Positions 8,554 through 15,667 of a DNA stretch of 64,000 nt are shown here, in pieces; position 1 is the first letter of the stretch; every line of letters starts with the position of its first letter. Both the position numbers and the translations under genes were made by a program. This stretch comes from Enterobacter hormaechei subsp. hoffmannii (GTDB taxonomy: Bacteria > Pseudomonadota > Gammaproteobacteria > Enterobacterales > Enterobacteriaceae), in the NCBI RefSeq assembly GCF_001729745.1, contig NZ_CP017187.1, forward strand, positions 62,001-126,000, read 5' to 3'. A model generated the notes under the pieces. It did no database searches and was not told the origin of the DNA. It saw nothing but the letters and a program-made list of their open reading frames with translations.

Positions 8554-8766
8554 TCAGCGCTGATAGAGCCTAATCCAATCGATGATCTCGTTAAGCTGGT
8601 CGTTATCCAGTTCCGCGCAGATCGCAAAAATCGCTTCAGCTACGCGTCCCTGACACTTTTCAGTTGTTGAGCCGATACCCGCCACGCCACCCATACCTTG
8701 CTGGCCGTTGTCGGTAAGCACCTGTCGTCCCGTTGATGTGACAAACTGTTGCGCCTTGATTTCCAT
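8554..8766 (-). CDS. Hypothetical protein, 70 aa
   Basis: A 70-codon frame from ATG 8766, with AGGGAT upstream, encodes a small soluble protein. It has a Gly-rich centre (GQQGMGGVAGIGS) and an acidic helical C-terminus (CAELDNDQLNEIIDWIRLYQR). No family is recognised. Confidence 0.55.
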   Translation of the reverse strand: MEIKAQQFVTSTGRQVLTDNGQQGMGGVAGIGSTTEKCQGRVAEAIFAICAELDNDQLNEIIDWIRLYQR

Positions 8767-8936
8767 CGTTTTATCCCTGTATTAACGCCTGGCTGTTGTC
8801 TCAATATACCAGGTCATATCCCGTGCAGCCAGCAGAACTGGACCGCAACTGCGATATCGCAAGGGCGTTAACTTAAAAGCGATAGCCCTGACGCAAAATC
8901 ATTCCGTTACGCCTCGCGAACGGTTAAATAATACGT

Positions 8937-8972
8937 TTAACGTAAAAAAAATTCCGGTCTCCAAACTGCCCC
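8937..8972 (-). repeat. Second Tn3-family-like terminal repeat, same orientation
   Basis: On the minus strand, 36 bp begin GGGGCAGTTTGGA and end ACGTTAA. Aligned by eye to the repeat at 7392-7429 with one gap, about 30 of 37 positions agree. Both have the GGGG outer end at the higher coordinate, so they are not the two ends of one element. This is probably the surviving right end of an older related transposon. Confidence 0.5.
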
Positions 8973-8994
8973 TTGTATCTTCAGATAAATTCAA

Positions 8995-9045
8995 GTCCCA
9001 TAACGGGACAAAAAACTTGATGCAGTCCTAAAGTGGGACTATCAT
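8995..9045 (+). promoter_or_regulatory. Promoter and paired operator of the higBA operon
   Basis: Two hyphenated inverted repeats are present: GTCCC-ataac-GGGAC (8995-9009) and AGTCC...GGACT (9024-9040). Between and over them lies a good sigma-70 promoter, TTGATG (9017-9022), 17 bp, TATCAT (9040-9045). The expected start of transcription falls at about the higB ATG (9052), so the toxin mRNA may be leaderless. Repeats overlapping a promoter are usual for autoregulated toxin-antitoxin operons. Confidence 0.65.
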
Positions 9046-9051
9046 CATGAC

Positions 9052-9354
9052 ATGAAGATAATCGCTATCAAGACACTGAGGGATTTCTGGACGGCGAATC
9101 CCGATGCAGAGCAGCCGCTAAAAGCCTGGGTAGATGAAGCCATTAAAGCTGAATGGAAAACCCCGGCAGAAATCAAAGAACAATACCGCAGTGCCAGTAT
9201 TCTGAAAAACAGGCGAGTGGTTTTTAATATTAAGGGAAATGACTATCGGTTAATTGTTGCGATTGCATACCAGCGAGGATGGATGTTTATCAAATTCATT
9301 GGTACGCATAAAGAATATGACAAAATAGATGCTGAAACTGTCAGCCTGGAGTAA
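9052..9354 (+). CDS. higB: HigB-type toxin (mRNA interferase) of a type II toxin-antitoxin system
   Basis: The 100-aa protein matches the HigB_toxin branch of the RelE superfamily. It has an N-terminal DFWTANPDAEQPLKAW helix, a SASILKNRRVVFNIKGNDYRLIVAI core and the C-terminal FIKFIGTHKEYDKID typical of this branch. Such toxins cleave mRNA on the ribosome. The toxin gene precedes the antitoxin gene, the gene order that characterises hig loci, with a 5-bp gap. There is no evident Shine-Dalgarno sequence, which fits a leaderless mRNA and low toxin output. Confidence 0.88.
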   Translation: MKIIAIKTLRDFWTANPDAEQPLKAWVDEAIKAEWKTPAEIKEQYRSASILKNRRVVFNIKGNDYRLIVAIAYQRGWMFIKFIGTHKEYDKIDAETVSLE

Positions 9355-9359
9355 ACCCT

Positions 9360-9719
9360 ATGCAGATTAAACCAATTAAAACTGAACAGGACTATGAAGC
9401 CGCGTTACGCGCCGTAGAGCCTATGTTTGATAACGAACCTCCTGCCGATACCCCGGAGGGAGACTTTTTCGAAATCATGTGTGTGCTGATTAATGAATAC
9501 GAAAACAAACACTTTCCTATCGAAGCCCCGGACCCGATTGAAGCTATTAAATTCAGGATGGAACAGCAGGGGCTGACGGTAAAAGATCTTGAGCCAGCAA
9601 TCGGAAAATCTAACCGGGTCTATGAAGTGCTTAACCGCAAACGTAATCTGACGCTGCCCATGATCAGGAAATTACATTCAATGTTTGGCATTCCTTTAAA
9701 AAGCCTCGTTGGAGGATAA
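9360..9719 (+). CDS. higA: HigA-type antitoxin with helix-turn-helix
   Basis: The 119-aa protein has an N-terminal acidic part (DNEPPADTPEGDFFEIM) and a C-terminal XRE-like helix-turn-helix, with EAIKFRMEQQGLTVKDLEPAIGKSNRVYEVLNRKR as HTH core. It would bind HigB and repress the promoter at 8995-9045. It lies just after higB and both ends look complete. Confidence 0.88.
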   Translation: MQIKPIKTEQDYEAALRAVEPMFDNEPPADTPEGDFFEIMCVLINEYENKHFPIEAPDPIEAIKFRMEQQGLTVKDLEPAIGKSNRVYEVLNRKRNLTLPMIRKLHSMFGIPLKSLVGG

Positions 9720-9778
9720 GCCGAGTTGAAATTTACGAGATTAATACCCGCAGGGTATGCAACCGGGGATAATAAATA

Positions 9779-10273
9779 ATGAAACGGAAGTTCTGCTCAC
9801 TGGTCCTGTTCGTTGTGGCGTTTTCGGCCAGTGCAGATATCAGCGGCCGGATTGTGCGCGTGCTGGACGGGGATACCGTTGAGATACTTGATCCAGGAAA
9901 CCGACTGACGCGCGTTCGCCTGGCCGGTATCGATGCGCCGGAAAAGAGTCAGCCCTTCGGCCAGCGTTCCCGTCAGGAACTCTCATCGATGGTGGTTCAG
10001 CGGCATGTAACCGTCACCGGAAGTGATACGGATCGCTATGGACGTCTGCTCGGTACCGTGTGGCTTGGCGCGACGGATGTGAATGCCGAACAGATACGCA
10101 AAGGCCTGGCCTGGGCATACCGGTACCACGGAAAACCCGCCCGGTCAGACTACGCTGTTCTGGAGGCCGAAGCCCGCCGTCAGTCAGTCGGACTCTGGTC
10201 AGAACCGGGTCAGACAGAGCCCTGGCGCTGGCGTAGTCTGCATCAGGAAGTGCGAAAAACGAATAAAAATTAA
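9779..10273 (+). CDS. Secreted thermonuclease-like endonuclease (SNase domain)
   Basis: A signal peptide (MKRKFCSLVLFVVAFSASA) precedes a single staphylococcal nuclease domain of about 140 residues. The calcium and catalytic positions are visible in DGDTVEI, RVRLAGIDAPE and DRYGRLLGTVW. Such genes are common on conjugative plasmids (the ParB-nuclease/YncB type) and act on nucleic acids in the periplasm or outside the cell. The gene is followed 12 bp later by an unknown gene on the same strand. Intact. Confidence 0.85.
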   Translation: MKRKFCSLVLFVVAFSASADISGRIVRVLDGDTVEILDPGNRLTRVRLAGIDAPEKSQPFGQRSRQELSSMVVQRHVTVTGSDTDRYGRLLGTVWLGATDVNAEQIRKGLAWAYRYHGKPARSDYAVLEAEARRQSVGLWSEPGQTEPWRWRSLHQEVRKTNKN

Positions 10274-10285
10274 GGAGATTATTGT

Positions 10286-10783
10286 ATGACTTTAAAATTA
10301 ACCGAAAGCAAACTGGAAATTCTTGTCGATACGTTAAATGCCATTATATGCGGTGAAGTTAATATTACACGTGAGCAGCGCGAAAATATGGTCAGGACGG
10401 TTGCAACTCTGGGAGGCTTAACGGAACGGCAGCGCCTCATCACTGCGGAAAAGGAAGCTAAAAAGCAGGTAAAAGAAGAAAATGAAAAAAAACCACGCCT
10501 TCCGGATGAAGTTTTTCCTCGTTCCGGAAAACCGTGGGCACCGGAGGACCTGGACCTTATTCACTCGATTATTGCTGATATTCCGGATGACAGAATCGAT
10601 GATCATATACTTTGGCTGTCGAAGAAGCTTCAGCGCACCCCTTATGCCATCACCCTGAAGATTGTCAGTGAAGGCCGTATGAACGAGGAATGGGCTAAAG
10701 GGTGGAAGCCAGCCGCAAAATCTATTCGTGAAGATTTTGCTCTGGTCAAGGAAAAGGCATCAGCGAATACTGCAAATAATTAA
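10286..10783 (+). CDS. Hypothetical cytoplasmic protein, 165 aa
   Basis: The ATG follows AAGGAGATTATTGT, a strong ribosome binding site. The protein is charged, with a Lys/Glu-rich helix (TAEKEAKKQVKEENEKK) in the middle. The second half (GKPWAPEDLDLIHSIIADIPDDRIDDHILWLSKKLQRTPYAITLKI) reads like a Myb/SANT-like or other DNA-binding helix bundle. No family is named with confidence. It may form an operon with the nuclease gene. Confidence 0.65.
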   Translation: MTLKLTESKLEILVDTLNAIICGEVNITREQRENMVRTVATLGGLTERQRLITAEKEAKKQVKEENEKKPRLPDEVFPRSGKPWAPEDLDLIHSIIADIPDDRIDDHILWLSKKLQRTPYAITLKIVSEGRMNEEWAKGWKPAAKSIREDFALVKEKASANTANN

Positions 10784-10924
10784 TAAACTATCGTGAGTTA
10801 TTTAAAATTGTCAATAATGTGACATTACTTATGGTGCTAACATAAAAATTTATTAGGAATCTTCCTTCTACACTAAATATAATATTCACACGGCCGATAA
10901 TAAGAGAGTAAGAAAGGGGGCGGT

Positions 10925-11833
10925 GTGAACGATTTTCATATTTTAAGTATTTGTATTCAGAATAAGGATGTGGCGGGCGCAATGCGTGTGCTGCGTGATA
11001 AATCAGAATTTGCGGTGCGCAAGATTCTGGAGAAACTTAAGGTCAGGGTCACAACGCAAACCGGCAGGGCATTCTGGCATTATGTTCAGGGCTGGCTGTT
11101 AACCGCGTGTCGCCAGGGGAATATACAGCATGAATCATTCAGTACCCGACGTTCTTCCCAAAATCCGGAACGCCAGCCAGCTCAGTCCCGCTGCTCTCGA
11201 TATGGTCAAGCTCCTCGCACTTCTGGCCATGATTATCGACCACACCAATACGGTGTTTCTGTCGCCAGCCTGGCCGGTGATGTATGCGCTTGGCCGGATG
11301 GCCTTCCCCCTGTTCACGCTTATATGGGCGATGAACGTACAGCGCACCCCGGAACGACTGCAGAAGAGAGCCAATCGGTTGTGGATCTGGGCAATCATTA
11401 CGCAGCCGGTGTTCAGCCTGGCCTTCCTGCATCACCAGCCCTGGTGGGCCCTGAACATTCTGTTCGTATTTGCCGGCGTCACGCAGCTGCTTGCCCTGCA
11501 GTACCGGCACGGCCGGAAAGGAATGCTCGCCGGATATCTGATTCTGGCCCTAATGATTTGGCCACTGGAGCCGGCAAGCTACGGGCTGGCAGGAATTACG
11601 CTGGCCATCAGTATGTCAACCTTATCAGGCAGCGGCATGCCCGGAGTGCAGCGGCTGGCAGCCATCACTGCCGTGCTGTCACTGATTTGTTTAAACGGGT
11701 TATCGCATCTACTGGATATGCCCGCAGAAACATTATTACTGGCCACGCTGCCTACTATGGTATTCCCCCTGGTGGTGGTTTCTTTCTGCAGGGAAATCTG
11801 TCCGGAAGGCCGCCAGCGTTTCATGCCGCGTAA
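10925..11833 (+). other. Long frame overlapping traX; only its first ~68 codons look coding
   Basis: A GTG at 10925, preceded by a strong AAAGGGGG ribosome binding site, opens a frame of 302 codons. The first 60-70 residues (starting MNDFHILSICIQNKDVAGAM) look protein-like. From about 11130 on, the frame overlaps traX in another frame and has the composition of an off-frame shadow. The real product may be a small leader protein that lost its stop, or a 302-aa protein in overprinted DNA. I cannot decide between these. Confidence 0.35.
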
Positions 11834-11900
11834 TTTCTTTTACTATGCTTACGCTGGCCACCTGGGGATTATTGGTCTGATACAGTATACTTTCGCCTGA
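11130..11900 (+). CDS. traX: TraX, F-pilin N-acetylation protein
   Basis: The 256-aa polytopic membrane protein matches F TraX (248 aa), the acyltransferase that acetylates the N-terminus of pilin. The family signature LDMVKLLALLAMIIDHTN is present near residues 22-40, followed by about eight membrane segments and PRNFFYYAYAGHLGIIGL near the end. The ATG has AGGGGA upstream. In F this gene directly follows traI on the same strand. Here it is on the opposite strand and separated from traI by the replicon. Confidence 0.92.
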   Translation: MNHSVPDVLPKIRNASQLSPAALDMVKLLALLAMIIDHTNTVFLSPAWPVMYALGRMAFPLFTLIWAMNVQRTPERLQKRANRLWIWAIITQPVFSLAFLHHQPWWALNILFVFAGVTQLLALQYRHGRKGMLAGYLILALMIWPLEPASYGLAGITLAISMSTLSGSGMPGVQRLAAITAVLSLICLNGLSHLLDMPAETLLLATLPTMVFPLVVVSFCREICPEGRQRFMPRNFFYYAYAGHLGIIGLIQYTFA

Positions 11901-11914
11901 TTAGGGAGGACGTA

Positions 11915-12238
11915 ATGGCTATCAGTGAGAAAGACCTGCTTGAGGCAGGTTTCAGCAAGAGCGAAGTGGACAACTTACAGGGCCGGCTTGCAGCAGACGG
12001 AGGCACCATGCAGCATCTCATCGAAGCGCTCTCACGGCGCTTCCGGGTGTCTGCATGGATCACGGTCGCGCTGGTTCTGGTTATGCTGGTCACCCTCATC
12101 GCCGGTAGCCGGACACACATTCTTTCCGGGGGCATGAGTTCCCTTGTTGTCCTGATCATTGCCTGGGTGACCTTTCCACCTGCGCTGGGCTGGAAAGCAT
12201 TCCGCCTGCATAAGACTATTTCCCGGAAGGCTCAATAG
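11915..12238 (+). CDS. Hypothetical membrane protein, 107 aa
   Basis: The gene starts 14 bp after traX with AGGGAGGACGTA upstream of its ATG. The product has a soluble N-terminal half with an EAGFSKSEVDNLQGRL helix and two membrane segments (ITVALVLVMLVTLIAG and SSLVVLIIAWVTFPPAL). Its 3' end overlaps the convergent gene by 23 bp. No function recognised. Linkage to traX suggests co-transcription. Confidence 0.6.
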   Translation: MAISEKDLLEAGFSKSEVDNLQGRLAADGGTMQHLIEALSRRFRVSAWITVALVLVMLVTLIAGSRTHILSGGMSSLVVLIIAWVTFPPALGWKAFRLHKTISRKAQ

Positions 12239-13019
12239 TCAGTAAATCGAGCGCCACTTTGGCTTTAACCCCCCATCCCGCAATTTTAAGCGCCATTGCG
12301 GGACGTGGCGTACCGGATACTTTCCTGAAGAAATCGGGCCTGGTCCAGTACCACAGCCGTTGTGCTTCGGGTTTCAACCTCAGCCCATACGCACCGTAGA
12401 CTTCACTGAAAAGTGTGACCGCCTTATAGGTTCCCAGACCCTGCTGCCGGCTGAACCCCAGAAACTCCGCGAACTCCATCGATCCGTCAGCAAATATCCC
12501 CTCGGTCTGTTTATCGCCCAGGAGACTGTGCGCGGCTTCCCGTGAAATCGTATTGAAACCATTAACGACAATCACCGCGCCGGCCACCACTCCCACCGGC
12601 GTCATCGAGGACATCATGACGATCCCACCAAAGATGGCCGCACCGGCCACCACGACGTCGACCGCTGAAATGATGTAGCCCACAATCCTGTTCTCATCCC
12701 GAACAACCTTCACTTCAGCGTACAGTTTCGCATAGCCGGTTTTGAGCGATCGGGACTGCTCCAGGAGGCTGGTATTTTCAGCCTGTAAGGCCCGCAGACA
12801 GGCCATACAGTCTTCATCCGAGGTTGCCCGGCGCGCCGCTTCAAACTGCGCCATGATGAATGCCCGGATCTCATCCACAAACTGAATCCGGATCAAGCCA
12901 TCCTGAAGGTGCATCGCCGCCAACGTATTAGCTGTGCTCACCAGTTTCCGGGCCTCAAGATTGATCATGGTTTCTGCCCATGCGCGCGGGTTCTGGCCGG
13001 GGAAAAGCAACGTGTCCAT
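12216..13019 (-). CDS. DUF4225-type protein, 267 aa
   Basis: The protein has a helical N-terminal half (through AENTSLLEQSRSLKTGYAKLYAEVKVVRDENRIVGYI). A Gly/Val-rich hydrophobic segment (VDVVVAGAAIFGGIVMM ... TPVGVVAGAVIVVNGFNTISRE) and a C-terminal domain ending LLTIEPSGK follow. This layout matches the DUF4225 group found in enterobacterial genomes and IncF plasmids, some of which are linked to interbacterial toxins or immunity. Role unknown. It is convergent with the traX-linked gene. Confidence 0.65.
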   Translation of the reverse strand: MDTLLFPGQNPRAWAETMINLEARKLVSTANTLAAMHLQDGLIRIQFVDEIRAFIMAQFEAARRATSDEDCMACLRALQAENTSLLEQSRSLKTGYAKLYAEVKVVRDENRIVGYIISAVDVVVAGAAIFGGIVMMSSMTPVGVVAGAVIVVNGFNTISREAAHSLLGDKQTEGIFADGSMEFAEFLGFSRQQGLGTYKAVTLFSEVYGAYGLRLKPEAQRLWYWTRPDFFRKVSGTPRPAMALKIAGWGVKAKVALDLLTIEPSGK

Positions 13020-13540
13020 TTTATCGCCTTGTTTGTCTGTTTTCTGACAGCATATTCACTGGCGGAATTTTGACAACAAATTTACCCGTATCGTGCCTGT
13101 CGGCTCATGAATCCCAGACCAGAGCCGTGTATGCCGCCATGCGGCATAAAGGCGCAGCCGGATGTGGTATATGGCACGGTGTGTGGCCTGCGCCGTGACC
13201 CGGCAAAGCCGGTAACGCAGCTGTCAGATCCTGAAGTAAGAATGCCGAGCAGCGCGCAGGCATTCAGGGAATGCGCCAGAGGCGCATAGAGGCGCTCTCA
13301 GATGCTGAACAGTGCGCAGTGGTTTACAGCGCCGTGACCCGGCGCAGCCGGTTGCGTTGTTGATAGGTTCCGCCAATTCATCCCCCTCCCTGTTAAGCCA
13401 TAACCCGCTTACCGCCATGAAGAACGTTTAGTGCGCCGTCGGAGTGGTCCCGACAAGGCATTGCCGCAGTCGGGGCGTATCTCCGCGTTAGCGGGCCGTG
13501 AGGGCCGCTTACGGGAGTGTACCCGATACTCCCAGCGACA
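13020..13540. other. Noncoding interval with short direct repeats, distal to oriR
   Basis: No convincing gene is seen in this 520-bp stretch. It contains two copies, about 140 bp apart, of a block reading GCGCCGTGACCCGGC..AGCCGGT (near 13190-13216 and 13329-13355), and several GC-rich hairpins. It is best regarded as the distal flank of the RepFIIA replicon. Confidence 0.5.
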
Positions 13541-14070
13541 TTACTCACAGCGGTTCTGAATTCTAGTTACAACATTCCTCTTAAGGCGGGGGTGTTCCGG
13601 CCCTTCGGGCCGGGGCGGCGTCGGTTTAGCAGGGGTCAGGTAAGTATCAAGTGCCGGATTCTGGCCAGAACGGGGCCCGGCGCTTGCGACGGGAGGTACT
13701 TTTGATTTTGTTCTGAGCGCGCGGCCGTGAGGCCGCTGCATGCGAAGGCATTTTACGTTATCCACAGAGTGGCTGAAGACAAAGATTTACTCTGGAATGA
13801 AATGAACAGAGAGATAAAAACGGTGTAGTAAGACTGTTTTGCGGAATGTCTTTTATTCATTTCCGGGTTACTTCACTTATTCGTTTGCGGATTTTTGTGT
13901 AAAAAAAAGAGACAGTGGCCACTGCGGGCCATCACGACATGCAGAACGTCATGGTGAACTGAAAGAGAAAGGAGTGAAGGGTGAAATATGAGCAGAATGG
14001 CCGAGAAAAACCAGCACGAAAAGCCCCGGTGAGGGGCCTGTAAACAGCAAGACTGTTATGTCGTTTGTGA
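13541..14070. other. oriR: Putative RepFIIA origin oriR with DnaA box
   Basis: The region directly downstream of repA is where R1/R100-type plasmids have the CIS element and oriR. A perfect DnaA box TTATCCACA occurs at 13758-13766. Next to it (lower coordinates) are the GC-rich hairpin GGCCCTTCGGGCC and the segment containing GCCGGATTCTGGCC. A 62-codon plus-strand frame at 13517-13705 occupies the place where IncFII maps show repA4, but I do not claim it as a gene. A, T-rich DNA (13790-13910) follows. Identification rests on position and the DnaA box. Confidence 0.7.
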
Positions 14071-15084
14071 CTAGTCCGGTGGAGAAAGCGCCAGATCCAG
14101 CTGGTAAAGATGCTGGATGGCCAGCGCCTTCAGGCGCTCTGATGTGCACCAGTACGCTTCGTCAGGCGGCAGGGTGCGGTAAATCCATTCAGACATTGCA
14201 TGGAGTCGTTCATCTGCCGGCAGCTTAATCAGGTTGTTGGCACGTTTACGCTCCGCGCCTTTTTTGCGGCGGTAAACGAGTGCCTCCCTGCGCTTACGGC
14301 CGGACCAGCATTTCCGCGCAGAGTGGGGCTGAACATCATCATGTTCGCTCATCACCCCTTCCCGGATCAGCTGCTCACGCTCGGCGCTCTGGCGGAGCTT
14401 CTTCTCCTGCTCTTTAAACAGCTTGTCCATATCGACGCCCAGCATCTGGAATCCAACGGCGGTGATATAAACATACGTTGGCAGCCAGGAGCGGGATTCA
14501 CGATCCCAGGTGCGTTCTTCCGCAAGGCCCAGAACGCCAAACCGTACCTGTTCCTCAATAAGCCGTGAAAGGCGTGACACCGTCACCTCCGTTTCAGGAA
14601 TGACATTGCCTTTTGCGTCCTTTGCACTGAGCTCTTTTGCAAGACGGGTGATACACATGCCAACGGTATGCTTGCCGGCATCACAGAAGCTGATGAGCAC
14701 TGGCCAGAGCGCATCGAGCAGGCGCTGACGTTCCGGACGGAAGCCATATTTACGTCCCGCTTTACGGCGGCCGGCGACATAGAGAGGGTGACGAGAAACA
14801 TGCATGCGCAGGCTGACCTGCCCGGTTTCTTTGTCTTTTTTCACCAGGCGATTGTAGGCATGACCGAGCTGTCCGGAGAGCTTTTTATAATGCTCCGGGC
14901 GATACCAGGCCGGGTTCTCACATTTGGCTTTTGTGGAATGCTCACCGCGTTTGCGGCGGGTCAGTTTTTTGACCGGCGCAATGAGGAAATTACCCTGAGT
15001 GCCGGCATCGACATCCTGCCAGAAACGGGTTAGCTCATCTTTGGGTAGATCTGACCAGTGAACAGAAATCTGATTATCATTCAC
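14071..15084 (-). CDS. repA: RepA, replication initiator of RepFIIA family
   Basis: The 337-aa protein belongs to the IncFII RepA family (PF02387), with RRKAGRKYGFRPERQRLLDALWPVLI and VTVSRLSRLIEEQVRFGVLGL as recognisable segments. It initiates plasmid replication at the oriR directly downstream. It is longer than R1 RepA (285 aa), as in the Klebsiella/Enterobacter-type FII replicons. The start is GTG at 15084, which overlaps the stop codon of the tap leader (GTGAATGA), the arrangement that couples repA translation to tap. Copy control is by the CopA antisense RNA. Confidence 0.92.
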   Translation of the reverse strand: MNDNQISVHWSDLPKDELTRFWQDVDAGTQGNFLIAPVKKLTRRKRGEHSTKAKCENPAWYRPEHYKKLSGQLGHAYNRLVKKDKETGQVSLRMHVSRHPLYVAGRRKAGRKYGFRPERQRLLDALWPVLISFCDAGKHTVGMCITRLAKELSAKDAKGNVIPETEVTVSRLSRLIEEQVRFGVLGLAEERTWDRESRSWLPTYVYITAVGFQMLGVDMDKLFKEQEKKLRQSAEREQLIREGVMSEHDDVQPHSARKCWSGRKRREALVYRRKKGAERKRANNLIKLPADERLHAMSEWIYRTLPPDEAYWCTSERLKALAIQHLYQLDLALSPPD

Positions 15085-15130
15085 GGCGGCCTGTTCTTAT
15101 GGCGGCCGGGTGTTGTTTTCTATGGTGCAT
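15077..15130 (-). CDS. tap: tap leader peptide coupling repA translation
   Basis: A 17-codon frame (M H H R K Q H P A A I R T G R R E) starts at ATG 15130 with AAGGAT upstream and stops at TGA 15079-15077, inside the first codons of repA. RepFIIA plasmids need translation of such a leader to open the repA start, and CopA blocks it. The residue sequence differs from R1 Tap, but position, length and overlap agree. Confidence 0.75.
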   Translation of the reverse strand: MHHRKQHPAAIRTGRRE

Positions 15131-15140
15131 GCGTTATAAT
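15113..15140 (+). promoter_or_regulatory. Promoter of CopA antisense RNA
   Basis: TTGTTT (15113-15118), 16 bp, TATAAT (15135-15140) reads on the plus strand, opposite to repA. It is placed to start an RNA near 15147 that runs through the stem-loop below. Confidence 0.65.
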
Positions 15141-15146
15141 CCTTCA

Positions 15147-15224
15147 CAGGCAACGCGCCTGCTTTTGGACCCCCTGATATCTGACTCTTCCGCCAAGTTG
15201 ATGACAGATTTCGGGGGGTTTGTG
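15147..15224 (+). ncRNA. copA: CopA/Inc antisense RNA of the replicon
   Basis: A roughly 78-nt plus-strand RNA is predicted from the promoter above to the T-rich tail after the hairpin at 15170-15217. The hairpin has CCCCC/GGGGG closing the stem, an ATCTG/CAGAT upper stem and a CGCCAA loop. Its complement in repA mRNA carries the UUGGCG loop typical of CopT-like (YUNR) targets. It would bind the repA leader, block tap translation and set copy number and FII incompatibility. The loop sequence defines the incompatibility subtype. Confidence 0.75.
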
Positions 15225-15667
15225 CATTCAGGCTCCGGATAATCCCGTCACCTGCTCCTGAACGTTATTACTGGACACGTCCTGCCCTGTTTGTTTCCGG
15301 AAGTCCGCATTTCTCCCGTAAACGCTTTTTGCCACCCACCCACCTGCCTCACCACAAAGCAGTCAAACCATCAGTTTGAGTTAGGTCACAAAAGTATTCT
15401 GAATCAACAATCTGTCCCACCACAAGACGATCGCAGACGATCCGAATACTACCTTCTCGCTGGCAATATTTCCAGATGTCAGGCCAGATTAGCGTTCATT
15501 GTTTGCGTGCTAATTGTTCTGAAGGGACTTTTAACCGGCAGCGCTCGCCGCAGCATCAGGCCGGAAGGCCTGATCGAGGAAGCACAGGGGAACGAAAAGG
15601 GAAAATGGCATTTACGCGCGGAACATGAAGAACAGTCTCTGGCGGGAGACGTTCGCCGGACGGAGGA
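15225..15667. other. Interval where copB would be expected; low-confidence plus-strand ORF
   Basis: In R1 the copB repressor gene lies here on the repA strand, but no minus-strand frame resembling CopB is present. A plus-strand frame (15291-15674) reads to LAFIVCVLIVLKGLLTGSARR, a single membrane helix, then a charged tail. It has no clear ribosome binding site and I regard it as doubtful. A GC-rich motif (GCTCGCCGCAG...GAGGAAGC) near 15541-15585 resembles one at 24967-25015. Confidence 0.4.

Noticed and set aside
13517..13705. Plus-strand frame at the repA4 position downstream of oriR
   Set aside because: I could not confirm it as repA4. It overlaps hairpin-rich origin DNA and may be fortuitous.
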